Source: Pseudomonas sp. LS1212 (GTDB lineage Bacteria; Pseudomonadota; Gammaproteobacteria; Pseudomonadales; Pseudomonadaceae). From it: 64,000 nt of DNA. Within the stretch, counting starts at the first letter, position 1. Each line of letters begins with the position of its first letter. Shown here piece after piece: positions 1 through 6,998 of the stretch. Location: assembly GCF_024741815.1 (NCBI RefSeq), contig NZ_CP102951.1, positions 4,912,001 to 4,976,000 on the forward strand, written 5' to 3'. Both the position numbers and the translations under genes were made by a program. Under the pieces are notes generated by a model, which was not told the DNA's origin, searched no databases, and saw only the letters and a program-made list of their open reading frames with translations.

Positions 1-315
1 AATTTGCGCCGTATGCCGGCCATGCTCAGCAAAGCTCGATTCCCAGGCCTGCACCAGCCCCATCTGACCAATGGCGGCGGCAGCCTGCAACTCATGCATG
101 CCACTCGGTCGCCTGGCCCAGCCCAACCGGCTCATCCCGGCGGCCACAGCCCCGGAGGAGACCAGCACCAGCTCAACCCCCGCCTCATGCAGGGCCACCA
201 TCTGCTCGACCCAGACGCCCATTGCAGCGCGATCCAGGCCCTTGCCATCCGCTGTCAGCAGGGCGCTGCCGATTTTAACGACCCAGCGCCGCGCACCCGT
301 CACCTTGCTCCGCAT
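1..315 (-). CDS. proB: Glutamate 5-kinase, N-terminal part (cut by window edge)
   Basis: Only the first 105 codons are inside the window; the gene runs off the left end. ProB phosphorylates glutamate to glutamyl-5-phosphate in the first step of proline synthesis in the cytoplasm. The reverse strand reads MRSKVTGARRWVVKIGSALL, followed by a VSSGAVAAG segment, both typical of the amino-acid kinase fold at the N-terminus of ProB. The start is either this ATG or the ATG directly upstream (318); I prefer the second Met because the family usually begins M-R-x-K. It lies downstream of cgtA on the same strand, as is usual in Pseudomonas, with a hairpin terminator and a REP pair between them. Confidence 0.93.
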   Translation of the reverse strand, partial: MRSKVTGARRWVVKIGSALLTADGKGLDRAAMGVWVEQMVALHEAGVELVLVSSGAVAAGMSRLGWARRPSGMHELQAAAAIGQMGLVQAWESSFAEHGRHTAQI

Positions 316-347
316 CATGTTCCAACCTATGCCGATCAGTAGATACC

Positions 348-437
348 TTGTAGGAGCGGGCTTGCCCGCGATTGCGTCAACGCAGCACCCAAGCGGATAC
401 AAGTCGCCTGCATCGCTGGCAAGCCAGCTCCCACAAG
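348..437. repeat. REP pair (REPIN-like) between cgtA and proB
   Basis: Two oppositely oriented Pseudomonas REP sequences face each other: one of the type TGTAGGAGCGGGCTTGCCCG at 349-372 and one of the type ATCGCTGGCAAGCCAGCTCC at 412-436. The two arms are related but not identical, unlike most pairs in this window. Such elements are mobilised by RAYT transposases elsewhere in the chromosome; none is present here. Confidence 0.8.
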
Positions 438-458
438 AAAGCACAATTCTCAAATAGC

Positions 459-489
459 AAAACGCCGCTTGAAAAAGCGGCGTTTAGTT
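459..489 (-). terminator. Rho-independent terminator of cgtA
   Basis: An 11-bp perfect stem (460-470 with 475-485, core CGCCGCTT/AAGCGGCG) with a GA-rich four-base loop lies 13 bases after the cgtA stop codon. Read on the minus strand it is followed by an A/T-rich stretch with a short U tract. Confidence 0.75.
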
Positions 490-501
490 TACTGCAATGA
501 A

Positions 502-1725
502 TCAGTCGCGGACGTAAATGATTTCCGGACCATCTTCGTCATCCACATCTTCTTCATCCCAATCATCATCGCCGATGTCATGGACCGACTTCACGCCGCT
601 GCGACGCAAGGCACGTTGATCGTCCAGCGCCTGCAACTGGGCACGCGCCTCATCTTCGATGCGCTGGTCAAGATCGGACAGCTCTTCGGCATAGACAGGA
701 TCATTGGCCAGGCGGTCGGCGCGATCTTCAAGGTAGCGCATGATGTCACGCCCCAGACGCTCGGTCCCCTCCTTGGCGATCGCCGAGATCACGTAGACCG
801 GACCTTCCCATTCCAGGCGGTCGACGATTTCCTTGACCCGCTCTTCGTGCTCTTCTTCCAGGATCTGGTCGCACTTGTTCAGTACCAGCCAGCGATCACG
901 CTCGGCCAGCGACGGGCTGAACTTGGTCAGTTCGCTGACGATGACTTCGGCGGCATCGGCTGCACTGCTTTCATCCAGCGGCGCCATGTCGACGAGGTGC
1001 AGCAGCAAACGGGTGCGCGACAAGTGCTTGAGGAAACGAATCCCCAGGCCCGCACCGTGCGAAGCACCTTCGATCAGGCCGGGAATGTCGGCGATGACGA
1101 AGCTCTTCCAGCGGTCGACGCTGACAACACCCAGGTTCGGCACCAGCGTGGTGAACGGGTAGTCCGCCACTTTCGGCTTGGCCGCCGACACCGAACGAAT
1201 GAAGGTACTTTTACCGGCATTCGGCAAGCCCAGCAGACCGACGTCGGCAAGCACTTTCATTTCCAGCTTCAGATCACGCTGCTCGCCCGGCTTGCCCGGC
1301 GTGGTTTGACGCGGCGCACGGTTGGTACTGGATTTGAAACGGGTGTTGCCCAGACCGTGCCAGCCACCATGGGCAACCAGCAGGCGCTGCCCAGCCTTGA
1401 CCAGGTCACCGATCACTTCCTGAGTGCTGGAGTCGATTACCGTGGTACCGACCGGCACGCGCAGAACCAGGTCTTCGCCCTTCTTGCCGGTGCAGTCGGT
1501 GCTGCCACCGTTGGAACCACGCTCAGCATCGAAGTGACGGGTGTAACGGTAGTCGACCAGGGTGTTGAGGTTTTCGTCGGCGACCATGTAGATCGAGCCG
1601 CCATCACCGCCATCACCGCCGTTCGGACCACCATTCTCAATGAATTTTTCCCGGCGAAAGCTCATGCAGCCGTTGCCGCCATCACCTGCTTTTACCCGGA
1701 TCGAAACTTCATCTACAAACTTCAT
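502..1725 (-). CDS. cgtA: Obg family GTPase CgtA/ObgE
   Basis: A 407-residue essential GTPase involved in late assembly of the 50S ribosomal subunit and in stress control. The N-terminal Obg domain is glycine rich (GDGGNGC, GGDGGDGG). It is followed by the G domain with the P-loop GLPNAGKST near residue 166, the switch II motif DIPGLIEGA and the base-recognition motif NKCD. The C-terminus is a long acidic tail (DDDWDEEDVDDEDG), as in gamma-proteobacterial Obg proteins. It follows rpmA and rplU on the same strand, the classical rplU-rpmA-obg order. A possible terminator sits in the 193-base gap after rpmA, so cgtA may have its own promoter or depend on read-through. Confidence 0.97.
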   Translation of the reverse strand: MKFVDEVSIRVKAGDGGNGCMSFRREKFIENGGPNGGDGGDGGSIYMVADENLNTLVDYRYTRHFDAERGSNGGSTDCTGKKGEDLVLRVPVGTTVIDSSTQEVIGDLVKAGQRLLVAHGGWHGLGNTRFKSSTNRAPRQTTPGKPGEQRDLKLEMKVLADVGLLGLPNAGKSTFIRSVSAAKPKVADYPFTTLVPNLGVVSVDRWKSFVIADIPGLIEGASHGAGLGIRFLKHLSRTRLLLHLVDMAPLDESSAADAAEVIVSELTKFSPSLAERDRWLVLNKCDQILEEEHEERVKEIVDRLEWEGPVYVISAIAKEGTERLGRDIMRYLEDRADRLANDPVYAEELSDLDQRIEDEARAQLQALDDQRALRRSGVKSVHDIGDDDWDEEDVDDEDGPEIIYVRD

Positions 1726-1873
1726 AAAAAACGCCTCTCGTCACACGACGAGCTGAAAAACACCAAGACATAAGGCTCTTGCAAAAATGAGCGCGGCGGC
1801 CCCAATCAACGACCGTAAAATCCAGCGCCGGCAGCCCATACAAACAGCTTTGCAAGAGACTCACCCCACAAAC

Positions 1874-1903
1874 GAAAAAGCCCCGTCGCAAGACAGGGCT
1901 TCT
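1874..1903 (-). terminator. Hairpin terminator after rpmA
   Basis: On the minus strand an AAGCCCTGTC / GACGGGGCTT stem (one G-T pair) with a four-base loop ends in a run of T. It lies 16 bases after the rpmA stop codon, so it should end or attenuate the rplU-rpmA transcript before cgtA. Confidence 0.75.
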
Positions 1904-1918
1904 CCAGCGATCTCGCGA

Positions 1919-2176
1919 TTAAGCCGCGATTACGCTCACGTAACGACGACCGAAGGCGCCCTTTACTTCAAACTTGATCACGCCTTCGATTTTAGCGAAG
2001 AGAGTGTGATCTTTACCCATGCCAACGCCGTAGCCAGCGTGGAATTGGGTGCCGCGCTGACGCACGATGATGTTGCCTGCTTTGATAGCCTGGCCGCCAT
2101 ACATCTTCACGCCAAGGCGTTTGGCTTCTGAGTCGCGACCGTTACGGGTACTACCACCAGCTTTTTTGTGTGCCAT
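1919..2176 (-). CDS. rpmA: 50S ribosomal protein L27
   Basis: An 85-residue ribosomal protein whose flexible N-terminus reaches the peptidyl-transferase centre. It begins MAHKKAGGSTRNGRDSEAKR, the typical L27 start without the cleavable extension found in Firmicutes, and contains the conserved RQRGTQFHAGYGVGMGKDHT region. It lies 35 bases downstream of rplU with a good Shine-Dalgarno sequence (AGGAG) before the ATG, and is surely co-transcribed with it. Confidence 0.98.
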   Translation of the reverse strand: MAHKKAGGSTRNGRDSEAKRLGVKMYGGQAIKAGNIIVRQRGTQFHAGYGVGMGKDHTLFAKIEGVIKFEVKGAFGRRYVSVIAA

Positions 2177-2211
2177 GAGTTCAATTCTCCTAGTGAGGAA
2201 TTAGGCTGAAA

Positions 2212-2526
2212 TTAAGCCTGAATACCGGTGATTTTGATCTCGGTGTACCACTGGCGGTGGCCCATACGCTTCATGTGGTGCTTACGGCGACGGAACTTGA
2301 TGATGCGGACTTTATCGTGACGACCTTGGGAGATCACTTCAGCCACAACGGTAGCGCCAGCAACGACTGGAGCGCCGATATTCACGTCGTCACCGTTGGC
2401 GACCAACAGAACGCGATCAAAAGTAACGGATTCGCCAGTGGCGACTTCCAGTTTTTCGATCTTCAGGTATTCACCTGGGGCGACCTTGTATTGCTTGCCG
2501 CCAGTAACGATTACTGCATAAGACAT
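2212..2526 (-). CDS. rplU: 50S ribosomal protein L21
   Basis: A 104-residue protein of the large ribosomal subunit, binding 23S rRNA next to L20. The sequence MSYAVIVTGGKQYKVAPGEY and the basic KFRRRKHHMKRMGHRQ segment are diagnostic. The reading frame is open 20 codons further upstream, but the ATG at 2526 is preceded by GGAGAAATACC and gives the usual family length, so I chose it. It is the first gene of the rplU-rpmA unit; a convincing sigma-70 promoter lies about 130 bases upstream. Confidence 0.98.
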   Translation of the reverse strand: MSYAVIVTGGKQYKVAPGEYLKIEKLEVATGESVTFDRVLLVANGDDVNIGAPVVAGATVVAEVISQGRHDKVRIIKFRRRKHHMKRMGHRQWYTEIKITGIQA

Positions 2527-2658
2527 GGTATTTCTCCGATAATCCTGCTCACCCAGCGCTTTAGAAGAAGAGGTATTGGCTGGCATGGCTGCATGGGGTG
2601 GAACGACCCAAATGCAATTGCGTAAGGCAGGTGCTGCCCAGGAAGTTCAGGGTGCGCG

Positions 2659-2687
2659 ATTGTACGCAAGCCAAGCAGCGGTTGCAA
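2659..2687 (-). promoter_or_regulatory. Sigma-70 promoter of rplU-rpmA
   Basis: Minus strand: TTGCAA (2687-2682), a 17-base spacer and TACAAT (2664-2659). Spacing is ideal and both boxes match 5 of 6 or 4 of 6 consensus bases. It leaves a 5' leader of about 125 bases, room for the autogenous control common in ribosomal-protein operons. Confidence 0.7.
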
Positions 2688-2717
2688 GGTCTCGAAACTG
2701 CTGCCGGGTATCTTGCC

Positions 2718-2746
2718 TTGACAGGGTCTACCCTGAGACCTAGCAT
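2718..2746 (+). promoter_or_regulatory. Sigma-70 promoter of ispB
   Basis: Perfect -35 TTGACA (2718-2723), a 17-base spacer and TAGCAT (2741-2746), 32 bases before the ispB start. It is divergent from the rplU promoter with about 30 bases between the two -35 boxes. Confidence 0.7.
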
Positions 2747-2778
2747 GCCGCGCAACCCTTCTGGAGCACCTGTCGCTG

Positions 2779-3747
2779 ATGCAACCCCAAGCTTTTTACC
2801 GCGCGGTGGCGGACGATTTTAGCGCCGTTGACGAGATCATCAAGAAGCAACTGACTTCGCGCGTGCCGTTGGTCTCGAAAATCGGCGACTACATTACCTC
2901 GGCCGGCGGCAAGCGCCTGCGCCCGCTGCTGGTGCTGCTATGTGGCAAGGCCCTGGGTCGCGAAGGCGACGACCTGCGCCTGCTCGCCGCTACCATCGAG
3001 TTCCTGCATACGGCCACCTTGCTGCATGACGACGTGGTCGACATGTCCGGCATGCGCCGTGGTCGTTCGACCGCCAACGCCATGTGGGGCAATGCCCCGA
3101 GCGTATTGGTGGGCGACTTCCTGTACTCGCGCTCCTTCGAAATGATGGTCGAGCTCGGCTCGATGCCGGTGATGAAGATCCTCTCCCAGGCCACGCGCAT
3201 CATCGCCGAAGGCGAAGTGCTGCAACTGTCGAAGATCCGCGACGCCAGCACCACCGAAGAAACCTACATGGAAGTGATTCGCGGCAAGACCGCGATGCTC
3301 TTCGAAGCGTCGACCCACAGTGCTGCGGCCCTGGCCAACGCCACGCCAGAGCAGAGTGAAGCGCTGCGTACCTTCGGCGATCACCTGGGCGTTGCTTTCC
3401 AGCTGGTCGACGACCTGCTCGATTATCGCGGCGACGCCGAAACCCTGGGCAAGAACGTCGGTGACGACCTGGCCGAAGGCAAGCCGACCCTGCCGCTGAT
3501 CTACACCATGCGCGAAGGGACCGCCGAGCAAGCGGCACTGGTACGCCAGGCGATCCAGAAAGGCGGCATCGAAGACCTGGAAAGCATCCGCGCTGCCGTA
3601 GAAGCCGCCGGCGCCCTGGATTACACCGCGAAACTGGCCCGCGACTACGTCGCCCGCGCCATCGCCTGCCTGGATCACCTGCCAGCCAGCGAATACCGCG
3701 ATGCCCTGATCGAACTGAGTGAGTTCGCGGTCGCCCGCACTCACTGA
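2779..3747 (+). CDS. ispB: Octaprenyl (polyprenyl) diphosphate synthase
   Basis: A 322-residue trans-prenyltransferase that lengthens farnesyl diphosphate with isopentenyl diphosphate to make the ubiquinone side chain. The first aspartate-rich motif is LLHDDVVD and the second is LVDDLLD, both needed for Mg-diphosphate binding; GGKRLRP near residue 40 binds IPP. Length and motifs are those of IspB. It is divergent from rplU, as in other gamma-proteobacteria. Pseudomonas usually makes Q9, so the product may be nonaprenyl diphosphate; sequence alone does not fix chain length. Confidence 0.95.
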   Translation: MQPQAFYRAVADDFSAVDEIIKKQLTSRVPLVSKIGDYITSAGGKRLRPLLVLLCGKALGREGDDLRLLAATIEFLHTATLLHDDVVDMSGMRRGRSTANAMWGNAPSVLVGDFLYSRSFEMMVELGSMPVMKILSQATRIIAEGEVLQLSKIRDASTTEETYMEVIRGKTAMLFEASTHSAAALANATPEQSEALRTFGDHLGVAFQLVDDLLDYRGDAETLGKNVGDDLAEGKPTLPLIYTMREGTAEQAALVRQAIQKGGIEDLESIRAAVEAAGALDYTAKLARDYVARAIACLDHLPASEYRDALIELSEFAVARTH

Positions 3748-3851
3748 CAGCCGATCCCCTCAGCCCATCGCTCGATGGGCTGTGCTTATCTCCTGCCTTG
3801 CAAAACCCTATACAATGTAGGCTTTATGCGCGTCCGCCCCGAGGAATCTTA

Positions 3852-4193
3852 GTGAGCACTTTGCCTCCCTGCCCCAAATGCAACTCCGAATACACCTATG
3901 AAGATGGCACCCAACTGATCTGCCCTGAGTGCAGCCACGAATGGTCTGCCGCAGGCGAATCAGAGGCTGCCGAAGGCGATGCCGTCAAAAAGGATTCCGT
4001 TGGCAATGTGCTGCAGGACGGCGACACCATCACCGTGATCAAGGACCTGAAAGTCAAAGGCACGTCGCTGGTGGTCAAGGTCGGCACCAAGGTCAAGAAC
4101 ATCCGCCTGTGCGACGGCGACCACGATATCGACTGCAAGATCGACGGCATCGGCCCGATGAAGCTGAAGTCCGAGTTCGTCCGCAAGGTCTGA
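3852..4193 (+). CDS. PhnA/YjdM-type zinc-ribbon protein
   Basis: 113 residues. The N-terminus has a zinc ribbon (CPKCNSEYTYEDG then CPECSHEW), followed by the PhnA domain with VIKDLKVKG, KVGTKVKNIRL and the ending GPMKLKSEFVRKV. Despite its historical name the family is not established as a phosphonate enzyme; its role is unclear. I take the GTG at 3852 as the start: GAGG stands 7 bases upstream and the zinc ribbon begins within ten residues, as in the E. coli protein. The in-frame extension upstream (to 3798) looks non-coding and contains a TACAAT -10-like box. Confidence 0.9.
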   Translation: MSTLPPCPKCNSEYTYEDGTQLICPECSHEWSAAGESEAAEGDAVKKDSVGNVLQDGDTITVIKDLKVKGTSLVVKVGTKVKNIRLCDGDHDIDCKIDGIGPMKLKSEFVRKV

Positions 4194-4296
4194 TCAGCGC
4201 TCGTTGATCCTGGATTCGAGGCTGCCCTGGCGGCGGCCTTGAACCTCTCCCACGCAGAAAATCCGAAAAGTTGCCAATTGGCACTTGCCATTAATT

Positions 4297-4311
4297 GAAT
4301 AAGAATTATTC
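4297..4311 (+). promoter_or_regulatory. Fur-box-like palindrome before the small gene at 4340
   Basis: GAATAA-N3-TTATTC is a perfect inverted repeat in an A/T-rich stretch, resembling the core of Fur operators. It sits about 30 bases before the start codon of the next gene. A second palindrome GCCAATTGGC lies at 4273-4282. Binding by Fur is inferred. Confidence 0.55.
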
Positions 4312-4339
4312 TCATTGAACGCTTTCAAGGAGAATGACC

Positions 4340-4582
4340 ATGACTTATTTGATCGACGCCTGGCTGGATCGGCCACACCCTTACCTGCGCATCCTGCACC
4401 GGGAAACCGGCGAGGTTTGTGCCGTGCTCGAAGAAGAAGCGCTCGATGAGCTGCGCGACCAGGGCGACCTGGATCTCAACGGGTTGAATTCAAGCGAGCC
4501 GATTGTGCTCAAGGAATTGGTGCGCAATCTGTTTCTGTTTTGCTATGCCCGGGCGTTGCGACCGGTTGGGGATTTGCATTGA
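4340..4582 (+). CDS. Small conserved Pseudomonas protein, probably iron-regulated
   Basis: 80 residues, MTYLIDAWLDRPHPYLRILH at the start, then an acidic middle (EEEALDELRDQGDLDLNGLN) and a hydrophobic end (VRNLFLFCYARAL). No known enzyme motif is visible. It occupies the place of the small gene after ispB in P. aeruginosa (PA4570 as I recall), which responds strongly to iron starvation. The Fur-box-like palindrome just upstream agrees with that. Of two in-frame ATGs six bases apart, the second (4340) has AAGGAG at a proper 7-base distance, while the first has it almost touching. Confidence 0.8.
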   Translation: MTYLIDAWLDRPHPYLRILHRETGEVCAVLEEEALDELRDQGDLDLNGLNSSEPIVLKELVRNLFLFCYARALRPVGDLH

Positions 4583-4595
4583 GTATGCAATACAC

Positions 4596-4681
4596 GACCG
4601 CTTCGCGGTCGATCGCTGGCAAGCCAGCTCCCACAGGGGCAGGCGGTGCACATATCCTGTGGGAGCTGGCTTGCCAGCGAT
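4596..4681. repeat. REPIN with 25-bp perfect arms
   Basis: Inverted arms 4612-4636 and 4657-4681 (type ATCGCTGGCAAGCCAGCTCC) are exact reverse complements over 25 bases. A small hairpin GACCGC-TTC-GCGGTC (4596-4610) precedes the left arm. It lies between two convergent genes and could also act as a barrier to read-through. Confidence 0.85.
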
Positions 4682-4732
4682 AAGCCGGGGTCGCGCTCGA
4701 CCCGAAGGGCCTCACTTCAACCCCGGTACCAC

Positions 4733-5350
4733 TTACAGTACGTCCAGCAGCTCAACGTCGAACACCAGCACGCTATGCGGCGGGATGCTGCCCACGCCTT
4801 GCGCGCCGTAAGCCAGTTCGCTCGGCACGTACAGACGCCACTTGCTGCCGGCGTTCATCAGTTGCAGGGCTTCGGTCCAGCCGGCGATCACGCCGCCGAC
4901 AGGGAATTCTGCCGGCTGGCCACGCTCGTAGGAGCTGTCGAATACGGTGCCGTCGATCAGGGTGCCGTGATAGTGAGTGCGAACGCTGTCCTCGCGCGAT
5001 GGCTTGGCGCCCTCGCCTGCGGTCAGTACTTCGTATTGCAGGCCCGATGCCAGCGTGGTGATGCCTTCACGCTTGGCGTTTTCAGCCAGGAACGCCAGAC
5101 CTGCGCCAGCAGCCGCTTCTGCCTTGGCGGCCGCTTCGGCCTGCATGATGTCGCGAATGACTTTGAAGCTGGCGGACAGGTCTTCCTGGCTCACGCGGCT
5201 TGCCTGGCCGTTGAAGGCGTCGGTCAGGCCGGTCAGGATCGCTTCCAGGCTGACGCCCGGTGGCGGGTTGTCACGCAGCTGGTCGCCCAACTGACGGCCA
5301 ATGCCGTAGCTGACGCGGGTTTCGTCGGTAGACAGATTTACTTCGGACAT
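4733..5350 (-). CDS. fklB: FKBP-type peptidyl-prolyl cis-trans isomerase FklB
   Basis: 205 residues, the size of E. coli FKBP22 (FklB). The N-terminal helical dimerisation region (SYGIGRQLGDQL, then an alanine-rich helix around residues 70-90) is followed by the FKBP domain with VRTHYHGTLIDGTVFDSSYERG, VIAGWTEALQLM and VPSELAYGAQGVGSIPPHSVLVFDVELL. It speeds up folding steps limited by prolyl bonds. No signal peptide is visible, so it is cytoplasmic or exported by another route. It converges on the small iron-regulated gene across a REPIN. Confidence 0.94.
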   Translation of the reverse strand: MSEVNLSTDETRVSYGIGRQLGDQLRDNPPPGVSLEAILTGLTDAFNGQASRVSQEDLSASFKVIRDIMQAEAAAKAEAAAGAGLAFLAENAKREGITTLASGLQYEVLTAGEGAKPSREDSVRTHYHGTLIDGTVFDSSYERGQPAEFPVGGVIAGWTEALQLMNAGSKWRLYVPSELAYGAQGVGSIPPHSVLVFDVELLDVL

Positions 5351-5460
5351 GGGACTGCTCCGCTGTAGGGCCGCTCCTGAGATATCCGTGGCTGGATAAG
5401 AACTCCAAGAGCGCCCTGAACCAAAAGGGCGAGCAGCCTAGCACACTGAAACAGGCCTTA

Positions 5461-5781
5461 TCAGCCCACTCGAGCACCCCGGCTTGAGCGAAAGGCAATC
5501 GGTATACGCAGATCTTCCTCGGCAGTGTCTTTCATCCCGCACATTTCATCGTGAACAGACCAATGAACCAGGTTCATCCCCAAATCCGATAGCGGGTGCA
5601 GGACTTCCCTCGCATGCTCCACCGAACGAAACGGCAGCGCTTGTCCGTGGGCATCGTTCAAGGGGTGCGCGGCGCCATGCATGCGGGCCTCGAGCAGGTA
5701 GATGCCGCCTTCGAGGGAGATCAGGTTGAGCTCGTCGATACGCCCGGCCTTGGCGTGGCCGGTCAATTCGTGGAAGTTCAT
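5461..5781 (-). CDS. Conserved hypothetical protein (DUF6482-like)
   Basis: 106 residues with a conserved-looking start MNFHELTGHAKAGRIDELNL and the stretch GGIYLLEARMHG, then SVEHAREVLHPL. I recall this as a Pseudomonas family of unknown function (DUF6482). I chose the ATG at 5781, preceded by GAGG with 7 bases spacing; the longer frame would add 23 residues across a poor leader. It lies between yqhA and fklB on the same strand, in the order seen in related species. Confidence 0.8.
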   Translation of the reverse strand: MNFHELTGHAKAGRIDELNLISLEGGIYLLEARMHGAAHPLNDAHGQALPFRSVEHAREVLHPLSDLGMNLVHWSVHDEMCGMKDTAEEDLRIPIAFRSSRGARVG

Positions 5782-5861
5782 GCGAACACCTCGCTTGTAC
5801 AAGAAATAGCCCCCTTGTTCATTTTTCGTACAAGCATGCCCAAAGCACAAGTTAAAACACA

Positions 5862-5893
5862 GCCGCCCGTCCGTTTCACAACGGACGGGCGGC
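5862..5893 (-). terminator. Strong hairpin after yqhA
   Basis: A perfect 13-bp GC-rich stem (GCCGCCCGTCCGT with its complement) and a 6-base loop, followed on the minus strand by TGTGTTTTAAC. It lies 28 bases after the yqhA stop codon and 81 bases before the next gene start, so it likely ends that transcript, although the U tract is short. Confidence 0.65.
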
Positions 5894-5920
5894 AGGTGCA
5901 GCAGTGCCGTTACAACTTGC

Positions 5921-6409
5921 TCAGTGCTTGGTCAGCTTGTCCAGATAGCCCATGGCGAAGGCCGAAACGACGAAGGTCATGTGGATGATCACGTACCACA
6001 TCAAATATTGCGTCTCGATGTTTCGCGCATCCATGAACACCCGCAGCAGGTGAATCGAGGAAATCGCCACGATGGAAGCAGCCACCTTCATTTTCAGCGA
6101 GGAGGAGTCCATCTTGCCCAGCCAGCCAAGCTTTTCCTTGCCGTCGTCGATGTCCAGTTGCGAGACGAAGTTCTCGTAGCCGGAGATCATCACCATGACC
6201 AGCAGCCCACCGACCAGCGCCATGTCGATCAGCGATAGCAGCACCAGGATCAGGTCGGCTTCAGCCAGGGAAAAGACATTGGGAAGTACGTGGAACACTT
6301 CCTGGAAAAACTTGAGCGCCAGGGCCAGCAAGCCCAGCGACAAACCAAAATAGATGGGCGCAAGCAGCCAGCGCGAGGCATACATCGCATTTTCGATAAA
6401 GCGTTCCAT
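5921..6409 (-). CDS. yqhA: UPF0114 membrane protein YqhA
   Basis: 162 residues with four predicted membrane helices (about 14-34, 50-75, 107-126 and 138-155). The family signature ISGYENFVSQLD and the start MERFIENAMYASRWLLAPIY are clear. It is an inner-membrane protein of unknown function (TIGR00645). Its position next to fklB and the Lon-like protease is as I remember it in P. aeruginosa. Confidence 0.9.
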   Translation of the reverse strand: MERFIENAMYASRWLLAPIYFGLSLGLLALALKFFQEVFHVLPNVFSLAEADLILVLLSLIDMALVGGLLVMVMISGYENFVSQLDIDDGKEKLGWLGKMDSSSLKMKVAASIVAISSIHLLRVFMDARNIETQYLMWYVIIHMTFVVSAFAMGYLDKLTKH

Positions 6410-6490
6410 TGAAACTCACTAGGTGGCCAGAGAAAACGAGCGCGAGTATACCAGCCACCTATGACAGAAAAAGCCCAATGCCGAGCGTCA

Positions 6491-6829
6491 CTACTCCGGA
6501 TTGGATTGATAATCACCGACACGGTGGGTGCGCTCGCCGTTGATACGGCGCAATTGCGCCTGCAGGTGCAGGCACCAGATCTGCGGACCATCGCTGACTT
6601 GATAACCATGCAGGGTCAAGCTGTCGACGATTGCATTAAGGACCGATTCGGCAACGAAAGGCCCATGAAAAGGACCCTGTGCCTTGATGGCCGAAGGTTG
6701 CTCACCGGCCATACCGGCGGCGAACAACAACGTCCACATGCCATTGTCACCGGCAAGCGGACGAATGCTGCATTCGATGCGGGTGACCAGACCCAGGCAT
6801 TGGCGGGTGAGGCAGAGGCTGCGCGGCAT
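6491..6829 (-). CDS. Conserved hypothetical protein
   Basis: 112 residues starting MPRSLCLTRQCLGLVTRIEC. The sequence has a GMWTLLFAAGMAGEQPS segment and a C-terminal SDGPQIWCLHLQAQLRRING stretch, but no motif I can name. The start at 6829 has GAGG nine bases upstream. A longer in-frame start at 6883 (METAFPRR) is possible. It sits between yqhA and the Lon-like protease with no close partner. Confidence 0.65.
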   Translation of the reverse strand: MPRSLCLTRQCLGLVTRIECSIRPLAGDNGMWTLLFAAGMAGEQPSAIKAQGPFHGPFVAESVLNAIVDSLTLHGYQVSDGPQIWCLHLQAQLRRINGERTHRVGDYQSNPE

Positions 6830-6998
6830 GGCGTCGATCCTCGTTGGAACCGTTTTCAGTCTTCGCGGGAAGGCTGTTTCCATCCCATGACCTGTGGATA
6901 TCCTAGTGCTCAGAATAGAATAAAACTGGCAATGGCACGTTTTTTCCGCCTCAACGGGCGCCGAATGGTCATGCCACCACCAGCGCCCGTGACCGGCT

